Below are positions 1 to 8,010 of a stretch of 64,000 bases of DNA, piece by piece. This DNA comes from Cyclobacteriaceae bacterium. Lineage in GTDB: Bacteria; Bacteroidota; Bacteroidia; Cytophagales; Cyclobacteriaceae. The stretch is taken from the NCBI GenBank assembly GCA_019638275.1, contig JAHBUC010000003.1, positions 124,001-188,000 of the forward strand. Direction: 5' to 3'. The position numbers were made by a program, and so were the translations under genes. How positions within the stretch are numbered: the first letter of the stretch is position 1; every line of letters begins with the position of its first letter. The notes below the pieces were generated by a model, which was not told where the DNA came from, did not search any database, and worked only from the letters and a program-made list of their open reading frames with translations.

Positions 1-2
1 AT

Positions 3-80
3 GAAATTAAAAACGACCCCATCATGGATAAATATATTGTGGCGTTAAAAAAGATTATGGGTATCCGCTTCCAATCCTAG
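3..80 (+). CDS. C-terminal end of an unidentified protein (cut by window start)
   Basis: Frame 3 is open from the first base to a TAG at 78-80 and encodes 25 residues with a mixed charged and hydrophobic pattern (…DKYIVALKKIMGIRF…), which looks like a real C-terminus. The other forward frames close quickly or read poorly. It converges on dnaB, and the strong hairpin at 88-125 lies between the two stop codons. The family cannot be told from so short a tail. Confidence 0.4.
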   Translation, partial: EIKNDPIMDKYIVALKKIMGIRFQS

Positions 81-87
81 TTGCTTT

Positions 88-125
88 CGTCATGCTACGT
101 TTGCTCGGAGAAACGTAGCATGACG
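88..125. terminator. Perfect 15-bp hairpin between convergent gene ends
   Basis: The arms at 88-102 and 111-125 are exact reverse complements (arm core CATGCTACGTTT) around an 8-nt loop. It sits between the stop of the partial gene on the + strand and the stop of dnaB on the - strand, so it could end transcription from both sides. There is no run of T after either arm, so it is not a classical Rho-independent terminator. It may act as an RNA 3-prime stabiliser or belong to a repeat family. Confidence 0.55.
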
Positions 126-165
126 GTCAATCTCTATATCAGATGACGATCAATCTTTATATCAG
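120..165. repeat. Tandem 23-bp direct repeat over the dnaB stop codon
   Basis: Two directly adjacent copies (120-142 and 143-165) agree at 21 of 23 positions and both end in CTNTATATCAG, apart from one C/T change. The dnaB stop codon (complement of TCA at 162-164) lies in the second copy, and the first copy carries the same trinucleotide at 139-141. The first copy also supplies the end of the right arm of the neighbouring hairpin. This looks like a small local duplication. Confidence 0.7.
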
Positions 166-1700
166 AACGGCATATCCTCATCGTTGCCGGATGCCGGTGG
201 CTCATCTTCCGGACGGATTTGGTTGATGCGGCTTTCACGGGTAATCATGCCACTGAACGGATTATCGTGCGGGGTGGGAGAATCAAAATCGGCAAACTTG
301 GTGTACTTGCCAATGAATTTCAATTTCACCGAACCGGTTTGTCCGTTACGGTGCTTGGCAATAATCACTTCGCCCATACCTTGTGTTGGCATACCCTCTT
401 CATCAACCGTAATCTTGTAGTACTCCGGTCGGTACAGGAAAATTACCATGTCGGCATCCTGTTCAATGGAACCGGATTCACGTAAGTCGGAAAGCTGCGG
501 ACGTTTATCACCGCCACGGGTTTCCACCCCACGACTCAACTGCGACAGAGCCAGTACCGGAACGCTGAGTTCTTTGGCAATGCCTTTCAGCGCACGCGAG
601 ATGGATGCAATTTCCTGTTCGCGGTTACCGCCAGTATCCCCACGCATCAACTGCAAATAATCGACAATGATTAACTGAATGCCGTGCTCGGCTTTCAACC
701 TGCGACACTTGGCGCGCAATTCAAGAATAGAGAGTGCAGGTGTATCATCAATAAATATAGGCGCAGAAGAAAGTCGGTTGGTTTTATGCACCAGTTGTGC
801 CCATTCAAATTCAGCCAGTTGGCCCTTACGGATTTTCTCCCCTTCCAGTTCCGCTTCCGCAGAAATCATACGATTCACCAACTGAACGGAAGCCATCTCC
901 AATGAGAAAATAGCCACCGGCCGTTTGAAGTCAACCGCGGCATTACGCATGGCCGAAACCACAAATGCCGTTTTACCCATACCGGGGCGTGCCGCAATAA
1001 TCACCAGGTCAGAACTTTGCCAACCTGAAGTCATACGGTCAAGTGCCGTAAAGCCAGAAGGCACCCCGGTGAGTCCGTCTTTATGTTCTTTCAGTTTCTG
1101 AAGTTCCGTGATGGCACGGTACATCAGGTTCTTCATGTTGTCGTAATTCTTGCGCAGGTTCGAATCGGATATTTCGAAAATCGATTGCTCGGTTTTGTCC
1201 AGCAATTCAAAAACATCTGTAGTATCCTCGTATGCATCGTGATGGATTTGCGAGGCAATGTGTATGAGGTCGCGCTTGATGGCCAATTCAATCACCACAC
1301 GGGCGTGGTACTCGATGTTCGCTGCAGAACTTACCTTGGATGTAAGCTCGGCAATGTAATACGCACCACCCACCAACTCCAGCTTGGCATTTTTGCGCAA
1401 CTGGTTCACCACGGTACGCATATCCACCGGCTCGGAGCCTTTGAACAACTCAATGATGGCGCGGTAAATTTCCTGGTGCGCTTCGGAATAGAAATGCTCC
1501 GGTTTTAAAAACTCAACAACTGCGTTAAGCGCACCCTTTTCTAACATGAGCGCGCCTAACACAGCCTCTTCCAGATCAAGCGCCTGCGGAGGAAGCTTTC
1601 CCAGACTTTCGGAGATGTCTCTCACCAAAAGTTTTCCACCCTTGCCGGGTATCATGGTTTTACTTCCTGTCCGCATTGGCGTTGATCGGCTTTGCTCCAT
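162..1700 (-). CDS. dnaB: Replicative DNA helicase DnaB
   Basis: This is the hexameric RecA-fold helicase that unwinds DNA ahead of the replication fork. The protein is 512 residues. An N-terminal DnaB domain (LPPQALDLEEAVLGALML, about residues 35-140) is followed by a linker and the DnaB-type ATPase domain. The Walker A motif is ARPGMGKTAF, Walker B is the IIVDYLQLM segment, and the arginine-finger region is EIASISRALKGIAKEL. The tail is acidic (NDEDMPF). Length and domain order are normal for the family. The ATG at 1700 follows a good TACGTTTG -7 element at 1739-1746. No intein is present. Confidence 0.97.
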   Translation of the reverse strand: MEQSRSTPMRTGSKTMIPGKGGKLLVRDISESLGKLPPQALDLEEAVLGALMLEKGALNAVVEFLKPEHFYSEAHQEIYRAIIELFKGSEPVDMRTVVNQLRKNAKLELVGGAYYIAELTSKVSSAANIEYHARVVIELAIKRDLIHIASQIHHDAYEDTTDVFELLDKTEQSIFEISDSNLRKNYDNMKNLMYRAITELQKLKEHKDGLTGVPSGFTALDRMTSGWQSSDLVIIAARPGMGKTAFVVSAMRNAAVDFKRPVAIFSLEMASVQLVNRMISAEAELEGEKIRKGQLAEFEWAQLVHKTNRLSSAPIFIDDTPALSILELRAKCRRLKAEHGIQLIIVDYLQLMRGDTGGNREQEIASISRALKGIAKELSVPVLALSQLSRGVETRGGDKRPQLSDLRESGSIEQDADMVIFLYRPEYYKITVDEEGMPTQGMGEVIIAKHRNGQTGSVKLKFIGKYTKFADFDSPTPHDNPFSGMITRESRINQIRPEDEPPASGNDEDMPF

Positions 1701-1738
1701 ACTGTGGTTGTTGGACGTGTTGCTTTTTTACAAGGTGA

Positions 1739-1746
1739 CAAACGTA
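1739..1746 (-). promoter_or_regulatory. Predicted -7 element for dnaB
   Basis: The minus strand reads TACGTTTG, an exact match to the Bacteroidota -7 consensus TAnnTTTG, 38 nt upstream of the dnaB start codon. I see no convincing -33 TTG at the usual spacing. Confidence 0.4.
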
Positions 1747-1786
1747 AGCAAACACATTATCCGGTTAATAACATTCGTTCAATAGG

Positions 1787-1827
1787 TAATCCACACACAT
1801 TTCACCTTCATTAACAACTTATGCACA
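1787..1827 (+). other. Two DnaA-box-like nonamers upstream of dnaB
   Basis: TAATCCACA (1787-1795) and TTATGCACA (1819-1827) each differ at one position from the DnaA box TTATCCACA. They lie 24 nt apart in the same orientation, in the 254-nt intergenic region between the dnaB start and the next gene. They could bind DnaA for regulation of dnaB or be chance matches in AT-rich DNA. Confidence 0.25.
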
Positions 1828-1954
1828 TTCAATAGTTGCAACAGTACCACCGGTGTGCTGACAGCCTGTGACAACTTCCGGATTTAAAAATCTGATTTTC
1901 ACGGAATGAACATTTTCATTTACTTTAGAGATTATTGAGCCACACCAAACAAGA

Positions 1955-2575
1955 ATGAACAGTCAGACCGAAACCATTCTGAAGCAAGCTGCTGATAAGC
2001 AGCGCATTGTCGTTACCGGAAGTCGCGGAACGACAACTCTGGCCGCTATGCTCATTCACGTGCTCGAACATTACAAACGGCCATTTGATTATTCGATCAG
2101 CGCTACGGGGCATGGCATTTCAGAAACTGAAAGGCTGTCTTCAGGTGGGCCACTCATTATTATAGAGGCTAACGAGCAAAACATGCTTGATTTCAAGCAC
2201 CATATCGGTTTGATTACCAACATTATGTGGGCCGCCTCAACAGAATTTCCTACCGTGGAGGATTATGTGAAGCGCTTCGATCAGTTTGCCGACAGCACAC
2301 CAAAGGCCGGCATGCTGTATTATTGCGAGAACGATCCGCTGGCCTTGCTGGTGGGTGCTAAACCCCGACCCGATGTGCTGAATGTGGGGTATAAAATTCA
2401 TCCGCACACTTCCGATGCCGGTAATCATTTCATCACCTCTGGAAAAGAAAAAATTCCGGTTAACATTTATGGAAGTCAGAACTTTCAAAATATCAGTGGA
2501 GCAAAGGAGCTTTTAAAACGCATCGGCATCACTGCCGATCAGTTTTACAAGGCACTCTCCAGCTTTCCGCTTTAA
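1955..2575 (+). CDS. Truncated, degenerate Mur-ligase-like protein
   Basis: The 206-residue protein resembles the central domain of MurC/Mpl-type ligases: an ATP-loop-like start (VVTGSRGTTTLAAML), the IIIEANEQNMLDFK segment (MurC-like E-A-D-E), GLITNIMWA, and NDPLALLVGAK. It lacks both the N-terminal UDP-binding domain and the C-terminal ligase domain. The P-loop lysine of GTHGKTTT is replaced by Thr, and the usual DHxD after ITNI is gone. By family knowledge it should not ligate amino acids, so a pseudoenzyme or binding role is likelier. The reading frame is intact and the sequence is not decayed. A TACTTTAG near-match to the -7 box lies at 1921-1928. The ATG at 1955 is the natural start. 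Confidence 0.7.
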   Translation: MNSQTETILKQAADKQRIVVTGSRGTTTLAAMLIHVLEHYKRPFDYSISATGHGISETERLSSGGPLIIIEANEQNMLDFKHHIGLITNIMWAASTEFPTVEDYVKRFDQFADSTPKAGMLYYCENDPLALLVGAKPRPDVLNVGYKIHPHTSDAGNHFITSGKEKIPVNIYGSQNFQNISGAKELLKRIGITADQFYKALSSFPL

Positions 2576-2609
2576 TTTTTAACGGGTTACACCCGAACAA
2601 TACATATTC

Positions 2610-3416
2610 ATGAAACTCAACCTTCGCAGTCCGCTTTGCTTTTTCGACCTGGAAACCACCGGCACTAACATTACCCAAGATCGCATTATTGAAATTGCGG
2701 TAATCAAAGTAATGCCGAACGGAGAAACCATCAAGAAAATAGATCTGATCAACCCAACCATTCCTATTCCTGCTGAGTCGTCACGCTTTCATGGCTTAAA
2801 AGATGAAGATGTGAAAGACAAACCCACCTTTAAAGATGTAGCGAAAGACTATGCCCGCTTTTTTGAGGGAGCTGATCTGGCCGGCTTCAATATTTTGAAA
2901 TTCGATATCCCCATATTGGTTGAGGAATTTCTTCGCGCGGGCGTTGAGTTTGATCATACCCGCAAAAAAGTAATTGATGCGCAACGCATCTTCCACTTGA
3001 TGGAGAAGCGAACACTTTCCGCTGCCTATCGCTTTTACTTAGGCAAAGAACTGCACGACTCGCACACCGCTGAAGCCGACACGCAGGCAACGCTTGACGT
3101 ATTGCTTGCACAGGTAGCCCGCTATGAAGGTCAGCCCGTTGTGGATGGGTTAGGCAACACCATTGGCGAAATTAAAAACGACATGGAGGTATTATCAAAC
3201 CTAACCTCATCCGACTTGGTGGACCTGGCCGGCCGCATGATCAAAAACAATAAAGGCGAAGAGGTATTTAACTTCGGTAAGCACAAAAACAAAAAAGTAC
3301 TGGATGTTTTAAAGCAGGAACCCTCCTACTACGACTGGATGATGAATGGCGATTTTCCGTTGGATACAAAACGGAAGTTGACAGAGATTAAGTTGAGGGG
3401 GTTTAATAAGAAATAA
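2610..3416 (+). CDS. DEDDh-family 3'-5' exonuclease (DnaQ/PolC-epsilon type)
   Basis: This is a predicted 3'-5' DNA exonuclease of 268 residues. Exo I is FFDLETTG (D and E metal ligands), Exo II is LAGFNILKFDIPIL, and Exo III is HTAEADTQAT, the HxAxxD form of the DEDDh subgroup. The nuclease domain fills residues 5-175. A C-terminal extension of about 90 residues ends in a segment (FNFGKHKNKKV…EPSYYDWMMNGDFPL) that also occurs after DnaQ-like domains in Bacteroidota. It could serve as a proofreading subunit or as a stand-alone repair nuclease. It begins 34 nt after the Mur-like gene on the same strand, so the two may be co-transcribed. Confidence 0.88.
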   Translation: MKLNLRSPLCFFDLETTGTNITQDRIIEIAVIKVMPNGETIKKIDLINPTIPIPAESSRFHGLKDEDVKDKPTFKDVAKDYARFFEGADLAGFNILKFDIPILVEEFLRAGVEFDHTRKKVIDAQRIFHLMEKRTLSAAYRFYLGKELHDSHTAEADTQATLDVLLAQVARYEGQPVVDGLGNTIGEIKNDMEVLSNLTSSDLVDLAGRMIKNNKGEEVFNFGKHKNKKVLDVLKQEPSYYDWMMNGDFPLDTKRKLTEIKLRGFNKK

Positions 3417-3418
3417 AC

Positions 3419-3766
3419 TTAGGTTTTTATTCGAATCACTTCCGCCCGAAATACTGATCTTGATGTAGTGGAATAATCATATTGGGTTACGACTGTTTTA
3501 GACTTTAACATAATAAAGCCATTACCCCCATGCTTGCATGTGCATTTATCAAGTCTCTTATAAGCCATCCGTTCTGTCCCTGACCTAACTTTACATCTAC
3601 CAATAACCTCATATTCAACATTTAATGGTGGGACCAAAAACATTCGTGGTTCGCAATTAACACTTGAAATTGGATGGTCTCTTGATCCGCGAAAGGTTGT
3701 ACATGAAATTAAAGCGGCTGATATTATGATCAACAGAAGACCTGAAATTCTAACCATAACAATCAC
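3419..3766 (-). CDS. Small putative lipoprotein of unknown function
   Basis: The 115-residue protein has a hydrophobic N-terminus ending in a lipobox-like AALISC (Cys22), so a cell-envelope lipoprotein is likely. The mature part carries four further cysteines (NCEPR, GRCKVRS and KCTCKHGG), which may form disulfides. The start is a GTG at 3766 that overlaps the stop of the upstream gene (GTGA). An ATG three codons further in is the alternative. It is AT-rich relative to its neighbours. I do not recognise the family. Confidence 0.6.
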   Translation of the reverse strand: MIVMVRISGLLLIIISAALISCTTFRGSRDHPISSVNCEPRMFLVPPLNVEYEVIGRCKVRSGTERMAYKRLDKCTCKHGGNGFIMLKSKTVVTQYDYSTTSRSVFRAEVIRIKT

Positions 3767-4488
3767 TTAATTCGCTCCCACACCTCACTTACCAGATTAC
3801 CTGTAGTTCCCTTTCCTTTATGATACCAATCTGATCCATCCAGTCGGCACTCGAATGTTAACGACATACCTGAGCGGGAATTATCGCGGGAGAAGAAGCG
3901 GATGGTTTCAGTATACTTTCCATCTTCCAGTTTATACGTTCCGCCACCGGTACCCATAAACTGTTTGGTTTCATAGTTGAAGGCTGCCCACTGAAAATGA
4001 TTTCCGGATAAGATCTTCAGCGTCTGCCGTGGTGAATCACCACCTCTGCGTTGCCCGGCCACACCGGCATCATCAACGCGCGCACCAAAACGCCAAGCAC
4101 CGCTTAACGAAGAAGAAGCCTCATCTACTTTCTTCCAGGTTTCTTTCAATGTACCTCCATGCATCTTTGCTTCAATGGTCAGTTCATCTTTCTTCACTGA
4201 AAAGGAATACGCAACCGGCTTGCGCACCTGTGTGCTGTCGGTTGTATAAAAATCAAGTATCTCTGTGTACTCCTTGCCTTTTGAAGTATAGCTGCCTCCG
4301 CCTGCCTTTACAAATGAGCCATCGGCTTTATGTATCGCAAACATGAAATAGCTGTCGCTGTAAATTTTGATGCACTCATCCGTAAATGTTTTTCCATTTT
4401 GGTTTACCAACTTCCAGGCACCATTCATATTTTGAGCTGATACGGTAATCGTAAGAAACACCGCTACAAGCGAAAGTATATTTTTCAT
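3763..4488 (-). CDS. Secreted protein with two tandem lipocalin-like repeats
   Basis: After a signal peptide (residues 1-19, ending VSAQ), the 241-residue protein contains two copies of one domain. Repeat 1 runs from GAWKLV through GGGSYTSKGKEYTEILDFY. Repeat 2 runs from GAWRFG through GGGTYKLEDGKYTETIRFF. Each ends in a Trp-Lys or Trp-Glu segment (KETWKKV, SEVWERI). This pattern resembles the DUF4488/lipocalin-like secreted proteins of Bacteroidota, which are probably small beta-barrels. The function is unknown. The stop codon overlaps the GTG start of the next gene, so the two are probably translated from one message. Confidence 0.75.
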   Translation of the reverse strand: MKNILSLVAVFLTITVSAQNMNGAWKLVNQNGKTFTDECIKIYSDSYFMFAIHKADGSFVKAGGGSYTSKGKEYTEILDFYTTDSTQVRKPVAYSFSVKKDELTIEAKMHGGTLKETWKKVDEASSSLSGAWRFGARVDDAGVAGQRRGGDSPRQTLKILSGNHFQWAAFNYETKQFMGTGGGTYKLEDGKYTETIRFFSRDNSRSGMSLTFECRLDGSDWYHKGKGTTGNLVSEVWERIK

Positions 4489-4594
4489 AACTATTGTATT
4501 TTAGTAATTAATCATTGATGTTACTCCTTACTGAAATTTTGCACGCGAAGGCACAAAGTTGACTCATGTCAATAACAGCAAGAACTCGTAACCC

Positions 4595-4622
4595 ATCCGA
4601 GCCCTGAGGCTCCCGAAGGGCG
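4595..4622 (-). terminator. GC-rich inverted repeat after the M48 gene
   Basis: Just past the M48 stop codon, the segment holds GAGCC-ctga-GGCTC and an overlapping GCCCT/AGGGC pairing. The two hairpins cannot form together. It is GC-rich against an AT-rich background and has no T-run, so termination is only suggested. Confidence 0.3.
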
Positions 4623-4625
4623 TAA

Positions 4626-5420
4626 TTACTTCTTGTAATACTGCATCGCCTCCGGTATCCAACTATTCAAGTCGCGTACACGTGTTTCATGCGATGGGTG
4701 CGTAGATAAAAATTCCGGTGGTGCCTGTCCGCCACTGAGTGCACTCATGCGCTCCCAGAATTTTGGCGCTTCATTTGGATCGTAACCGGCCATGGCCATA
4801 AAGATTAAGCCCATTTTATCTGCTTCCGATTCGTGCTGGCGGCTGAACTTCAACATTCCAATGTTGGTACCCGCACCAATCGCTTGCATCAACAACTCAT
4901 TTCCCGCTGTCGGGTTCTGTCCCATCAACGCGCCAAGCGTACTCAATCCAAATTGTGCAAACATCTGCTGACTCATACGCTCGCGACCGTGATTGGCAAT
5001 CGCATGAGCTACTTCATGTCCCATTACAACGGCAACACCTAACTCGTCTTTGCAGATGGGGAGAATCCCCGTGTAAAAAGCAACCTTGCCTCCGGGCATG
5101 CACCACGCATTTACTGTAGGGTCGTCAATCAGGTTAAACTCCCAGGCAAAACCATCCAGTTGTGATGAAAGATTCTTATCGGCCATGTACTGTTCAACCG
5201 CCTTTTGAATGTTTACACCAACCCGTTTAATCATAGCAGTCTGTTGTGCATTCGTAGAGAGCGGCCCTTTCGCAATCACCTCCCGGTATTGTTGATAAGC
5301 CATAGGCATAAGTTCAGCATTTGAAATAAGGCTAAGCTGATTGCGACCCGTTACGGGAACAGTGGCGCAAGCGTACATGAACAAACCGCTTATAAAAAGG
5401 GCAATGACTTTTCTTACCAT
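4626..5420 (-). CDS. M48-family zinc metalloprotease lipoprotein
   Basis: This is a predicted envelope protease of the BepA/LoiP type, 264 residues. A lipobox (FMYAC, Cys18) follows a short hydrophobic leader. The zinc site is GHEVAHAIANHG, with His135, Glu136 and His139, and the third ligand is in HESEADKMG. The C-terminal THPSHETRV motif is typical of this M48 group. By family knowledge it degrades or helps assemble outer-membrane proteins in the periplasm. It is transcribed divergently from the FAH gene, and a TATTTTTG -7 box lies at 5437-5444. Confidence 0.92.
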   Translation of the reverse strand: MVRKVIALFISGLFMYACATVPVTGRNQLSLISNAELMPMAYQQYREVIAKGPLSTNAQQTAMIKRVGVNIQKAVEQYMADKNLSSQLDGFAWEFNLIDDPTVNAWCMPGGKVAFYTGILPICKDELGVAVVMGHEVAHAIANHGRERMSQQMFAQFGLSTLGALMGQNPTAGNELLMQAIGAGTNIGMLKFSRQHESEADKMGLIFMAMAGYDPNEAPKFWERMSALSGGQAPPEFLSTHPSHETRVRDLNSWIPEAMQYYKK

Positions 5421-5436
5421 ACGTTATAAATTTGAT

Positions 5437-5444
5437 CAAAAATA
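5437..5444 (-). promoter_or_regulatory. Predicted -7 element for the M48 protease gene
   Basis: The minus strand reads TATTTTTG, an exact TAnnTTTG match, 16 nt upstream of the ATG. It forms a compact divergent promoter region with the element at 5468-5475. Confidence 0.45.
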
Positions 5445-5467
5445 CAAATTCGGTGGCAGATTGTTAA

Positions 5468-5475
5468 TAGCTTTG
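5468..5475 (+). promoter_or_regulatory. Predicted -7 element for the FAH-M23-Bcp-OmpA run
   Basis: TAGCTTTG is an exact match to TAnnTTTG and lies 21 nt upstream of the FAH start codon. The four downstream genes are tightly spaced, so this may be their main promoter. Confidence 0.45.
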
Positions 5476-5496
5476 TAGAAGTAAAGGACTGAACAG

Positions 5497-6111
5497 ATGA
5501 GGATATTTGCGATTGGCAGAAATTATGCCGAACACATTAAAGAACTGAACAATGAACGGCCAGACGAACCGGTAATTTTCACCAAACCGGATACGGCCAT
5601 CCTGCGCAATAATGCTCCGTTTTATTATCCGGATTTCTCTAAAGACATCCACCACGAAGTAGAACTGGTGCTGCGCATCTGCAAGGAAGGAAAAAACATC
5701 CAGGAAAAATTTGCGCACAAATATTACGATGCCATCGGTATTGGCATTGATTTTACGGCACGCGATCTGCAACAGAAAGCAAAAGAGAAAGGATTGCCGT
5801 GGGACATCGCCAAAGGTTTCAATGGCTCTGCTCCCATTTCAGATAAATTTATTCCGGTGAGTGAATTTAAAGATCTGAAAAATATCAACTTCAGTTTAAA
5901 AGTAAATGGCGAGTTTAAACAACTGGGCAACACCAGTTTAATGTTGTTCCCGTTTGATTACATAATCGCCTATCTATCGAAATTTTTTACGCTGCGAACC
6001 GGAGATTTAATTTTTAGCGGAACCCCAAAAGGAGTTGGCCCCGTATCGGTTGGCAATGTGTTAACGGCCTATATTGAAGATGAGAAACTACTGGAATTTG
6101 AAATCAAGTAA
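5497..6111 (+). CDS. Fumarylacetoacetate hydrolase-family protein
   Basis: This 204-residue protein belongs to the FAH family, which cleaves C-C bonds in acylpyruvates or decarboxylates oxaloacetate. Visible signatures are GRNYAEH at the N-terminus, the metal-binding glutamates in HHEVELVL, the aspartate in GIDFTARDLQ, and FSGTPKGVGPV near the end. The short single-domain form is like YcgM/FAHD1 rather than tyrosine-pathway FAH. The substrate cannot be told from sequence. The end overlaps the M23 gene by 32 nt, if that gene starts at its ATG. Confidence 0.88.
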   Translation: MRIFAIGRNYAEHIKELNNERPDEPVIFTKPDTAILRNNAPFYYPDFSKDIHHEVELVLRICKEGKNIQEKFAHKYYDAIGIGIDFTARDLQQKAKEKGLPWDIAKGFNGSAPISDKFIPVSEFKDLKNINFSLKVNGEFKQLGNTSLMLFPFDYIIAYLSKFFTLRTGDLIFSGTPKGVGPVSVGNVLTAYIEDEKLLEFEIK

Positions 6112-8008
6112 AGCAGGAGTTGTACTTTTTCTCCTCGCTCACGTAGCTGCAGCGCAGTTTAGCGAACCCGATGTTGATGTAGTTAAAGCGAACACCTATG
6201 TCTTCCCCATTCGTCCGGGTAACCCTGCTTCGCTTTCGGGAACGATGGGTGAACTGCGCAGCACACACTTTCATACCGGTCTCGACATTCGCACGAACAA
6301 TGAACTTAACTGGCCGGTGGTAGCTGCACAAAAGGGTTATATCTCGCGTGCAGGCGTAAGTCCTTCCGGTTACGGATATGTGCTCTACGTAAAACATCCG
6401 GATGGCAACACAACCGTTTATGCGCACCTGAATAAGTTTAATGATGCGGTACACAACTATGTATTACGCGAGCGTTATAGAAGAAAAACTTCCAGTATTG
6501 ATTTGTATTTCCGCGATGGTCAATTTCCGGTAAACAAAGGTGACACCATTGCCTTCTCCGGCAACACCGGTTCTTCAGGCGGGCCGCACCTTCATTTCGA
6601 CATTCGCGATCCGAACAACCTTGCGCTTAACCCGCTCAAGTATGGGTTTGCAGAAGTCCGCGATCACGTTCCACCGATCGCACAAAAAGTAGCCTTCAAA
6701 ACACTCGATAAGGATTCACGTATCAACGATCGCTTTGGGCGATTTGAATTTTACTTGCAACGTTCCGGCAACGATTACCTGTTGTCGCAACCGATATTAG
6801 CTTACGGAACAATCGGTATTGAATTGCTGGCACACGATGTAGTGGACAACGCGCGCTTTAAATGTGGCGTCAATCACATTGAAGTGTATATGGACAGCGT
6901 TCTGGTATTCAAGCAAAACATTGAACGATTAAACCTCACACAAGGCAGAAGCATTTATACCGTTCTCGATTTCAGAAAAATGCTGGCGGATGGCAACCGC
7001 TTCTACAAGCTTTATCAGGATGACGGCAACACGTTAAATTTCTATTCACAATCGCCCGGAAACGGAAAACTCAAAGTAAGAGGAATCAATCAATCCAACG
7101 TGCGCATTGTCATGCAGGATTTTCATGGCAACACCAGCACGGTGCGTTTCCGGCTAAGGCCAAGTGAACCACCGCGTGAAGTAATCACACTGGAAACACC
7201 AAAGGCAGATGTTACTTCTGATATTCAGGATAATACACTGGTGATCTCATCGCGCATGTGCGAGAGTGAAGAATACGGTGTACAAGCGTATGTAAAAGGA
7301 CAACCAACAGAACTGGAACCCGCTTACTTCAACGCATCGAAAAATGTTTACCTGATTGATCTTCGTAAAACCCTTCCTGATTCTGTGGTTGTGTGCGGTC
7401 AATCAATCGTAACCCATTTGAAAGCAATGGTGCCTTCGACAACGGAATACAAATATTTCAGTGATCTAATGGACATTCGTTTTCCTAACCGTGCCCTATA
7501 CGACACGCTTTATTTTACCGCCACACATTCACGCAGGGCTGATAGCCTTGAAATTTTTTCCTTAGGGCCGCAGGAACCATTTAGTCGGAATATCACGGTA
7601 ACGTTAAAACCAACACAAGCATACGCCATGAGCAAAGCAACCGCAGTGTACCGCACCAACGGCCGCTCCTATAGTTATGAAGGCGGTGAATGGGCTAATG
7701 GCAAGATCACGTTTTATCCGCGAGAGTTAGGTGATTTCACCATATTAACAGACACCATTCCTCCCGTAATTACCCGAATATATGCGAATACCAATACGGT
7801 ACGATTCAGAATTGGCGATAGCCTTTCGGGGATTGCCTCCTTTGAAGCAACCTTAAATGGTAAATGGCTGTTGATGAATTACGATGCAAAAACCGGTATA
7901 TTGGTTTCTGAAAAACTTGATCCCAAAGCCTCGTTGGCAGGCGATTTTGAATTAACCGTTACCGATCAAGCAGGGAACAAGAAAACATACACACAAAAAA
8001 TTCAATAA
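6080..8008 (+). CDS. M23-family metallopeptidase with long C-terminal region
   Basis: This is a predicted secreted peptidoglycan endopeptidase of the LytM type, 642 residues from the ATG at 6080. A TTG two codons earlier is open but less likely. The signal peptide ends near HVAAAQ. The M23 core is near the N-terminus: HTGLDIRT supplies the first His and Asp, and GGPHLHFDIRDP supplies the HxH. The remaining 430 or so residues are beta-rich and have no recognised catalytic motif. The start lies inside the FAH gene, and the next ATG follows its stop by 2 nt, so it is translationally coupled on both sides. Confidence 0.88.
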   Translation: MRNYWNLKSSKAGVVLFLLAHVAAAQFSEPDVDVVKANTYVFPIRPGNPASLSGTMGELRSTHFHTGLDIRTNNELNWPVVAAQKGYISRAGVSPSGYGYVLYVKHPDGNTTVYAHLNKFNDAVHNYVLRERYRRKTSSIDLYFRDGQFPVNKGDTIAFSGNTGSSGGPHLHFDIRDPNNLALNPLKYGFAEVRDHVPPIAQKVAFKTLDKDSRINDRFGRFEFYLQRSGNDYLLSQPILAYGTIGIELLAHDVVDNARFKCGVNHIEVYMDSVLVFKQNIERLNLTQGRSIYTVLDFRKMLADGNRFYKLYQDDGNTLNFYSQSPGNGKLKVRGINQSNVRIVMQDFHGNTSTVRFRLRPSEPPREVITLETPKADVTSDIQDNTLVISSRMCESEEYGVQAYVKGQPTELEPAYFNASKNVYLIDLRKTLPDSVVVCGQSIVTHLKAMVPSTTEYKYFSDLMDIRFPNRALYDTLYFTATHSRRADSLEIFSLGPQEPFSRNITVTLKPTQAYAMSKATAVYRTNGRSYSYEGGEWANGKITFYPRELGDFTILTDTIPPVITRIYANTNTVRFRIGDSLSGIASFEATLNGKWLLMNYDAKTGILVSEKLDPKASLAGDFELTVTDQAGNKKTYTQKIQ

Positions 8009-8010
8009 CT

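Noticed and set aside
1083..1508. 141-codon plus-strand frame opposite dnaB
   Set aside because: dnaB is certain here, and the antisense frame has no recognisable domain.
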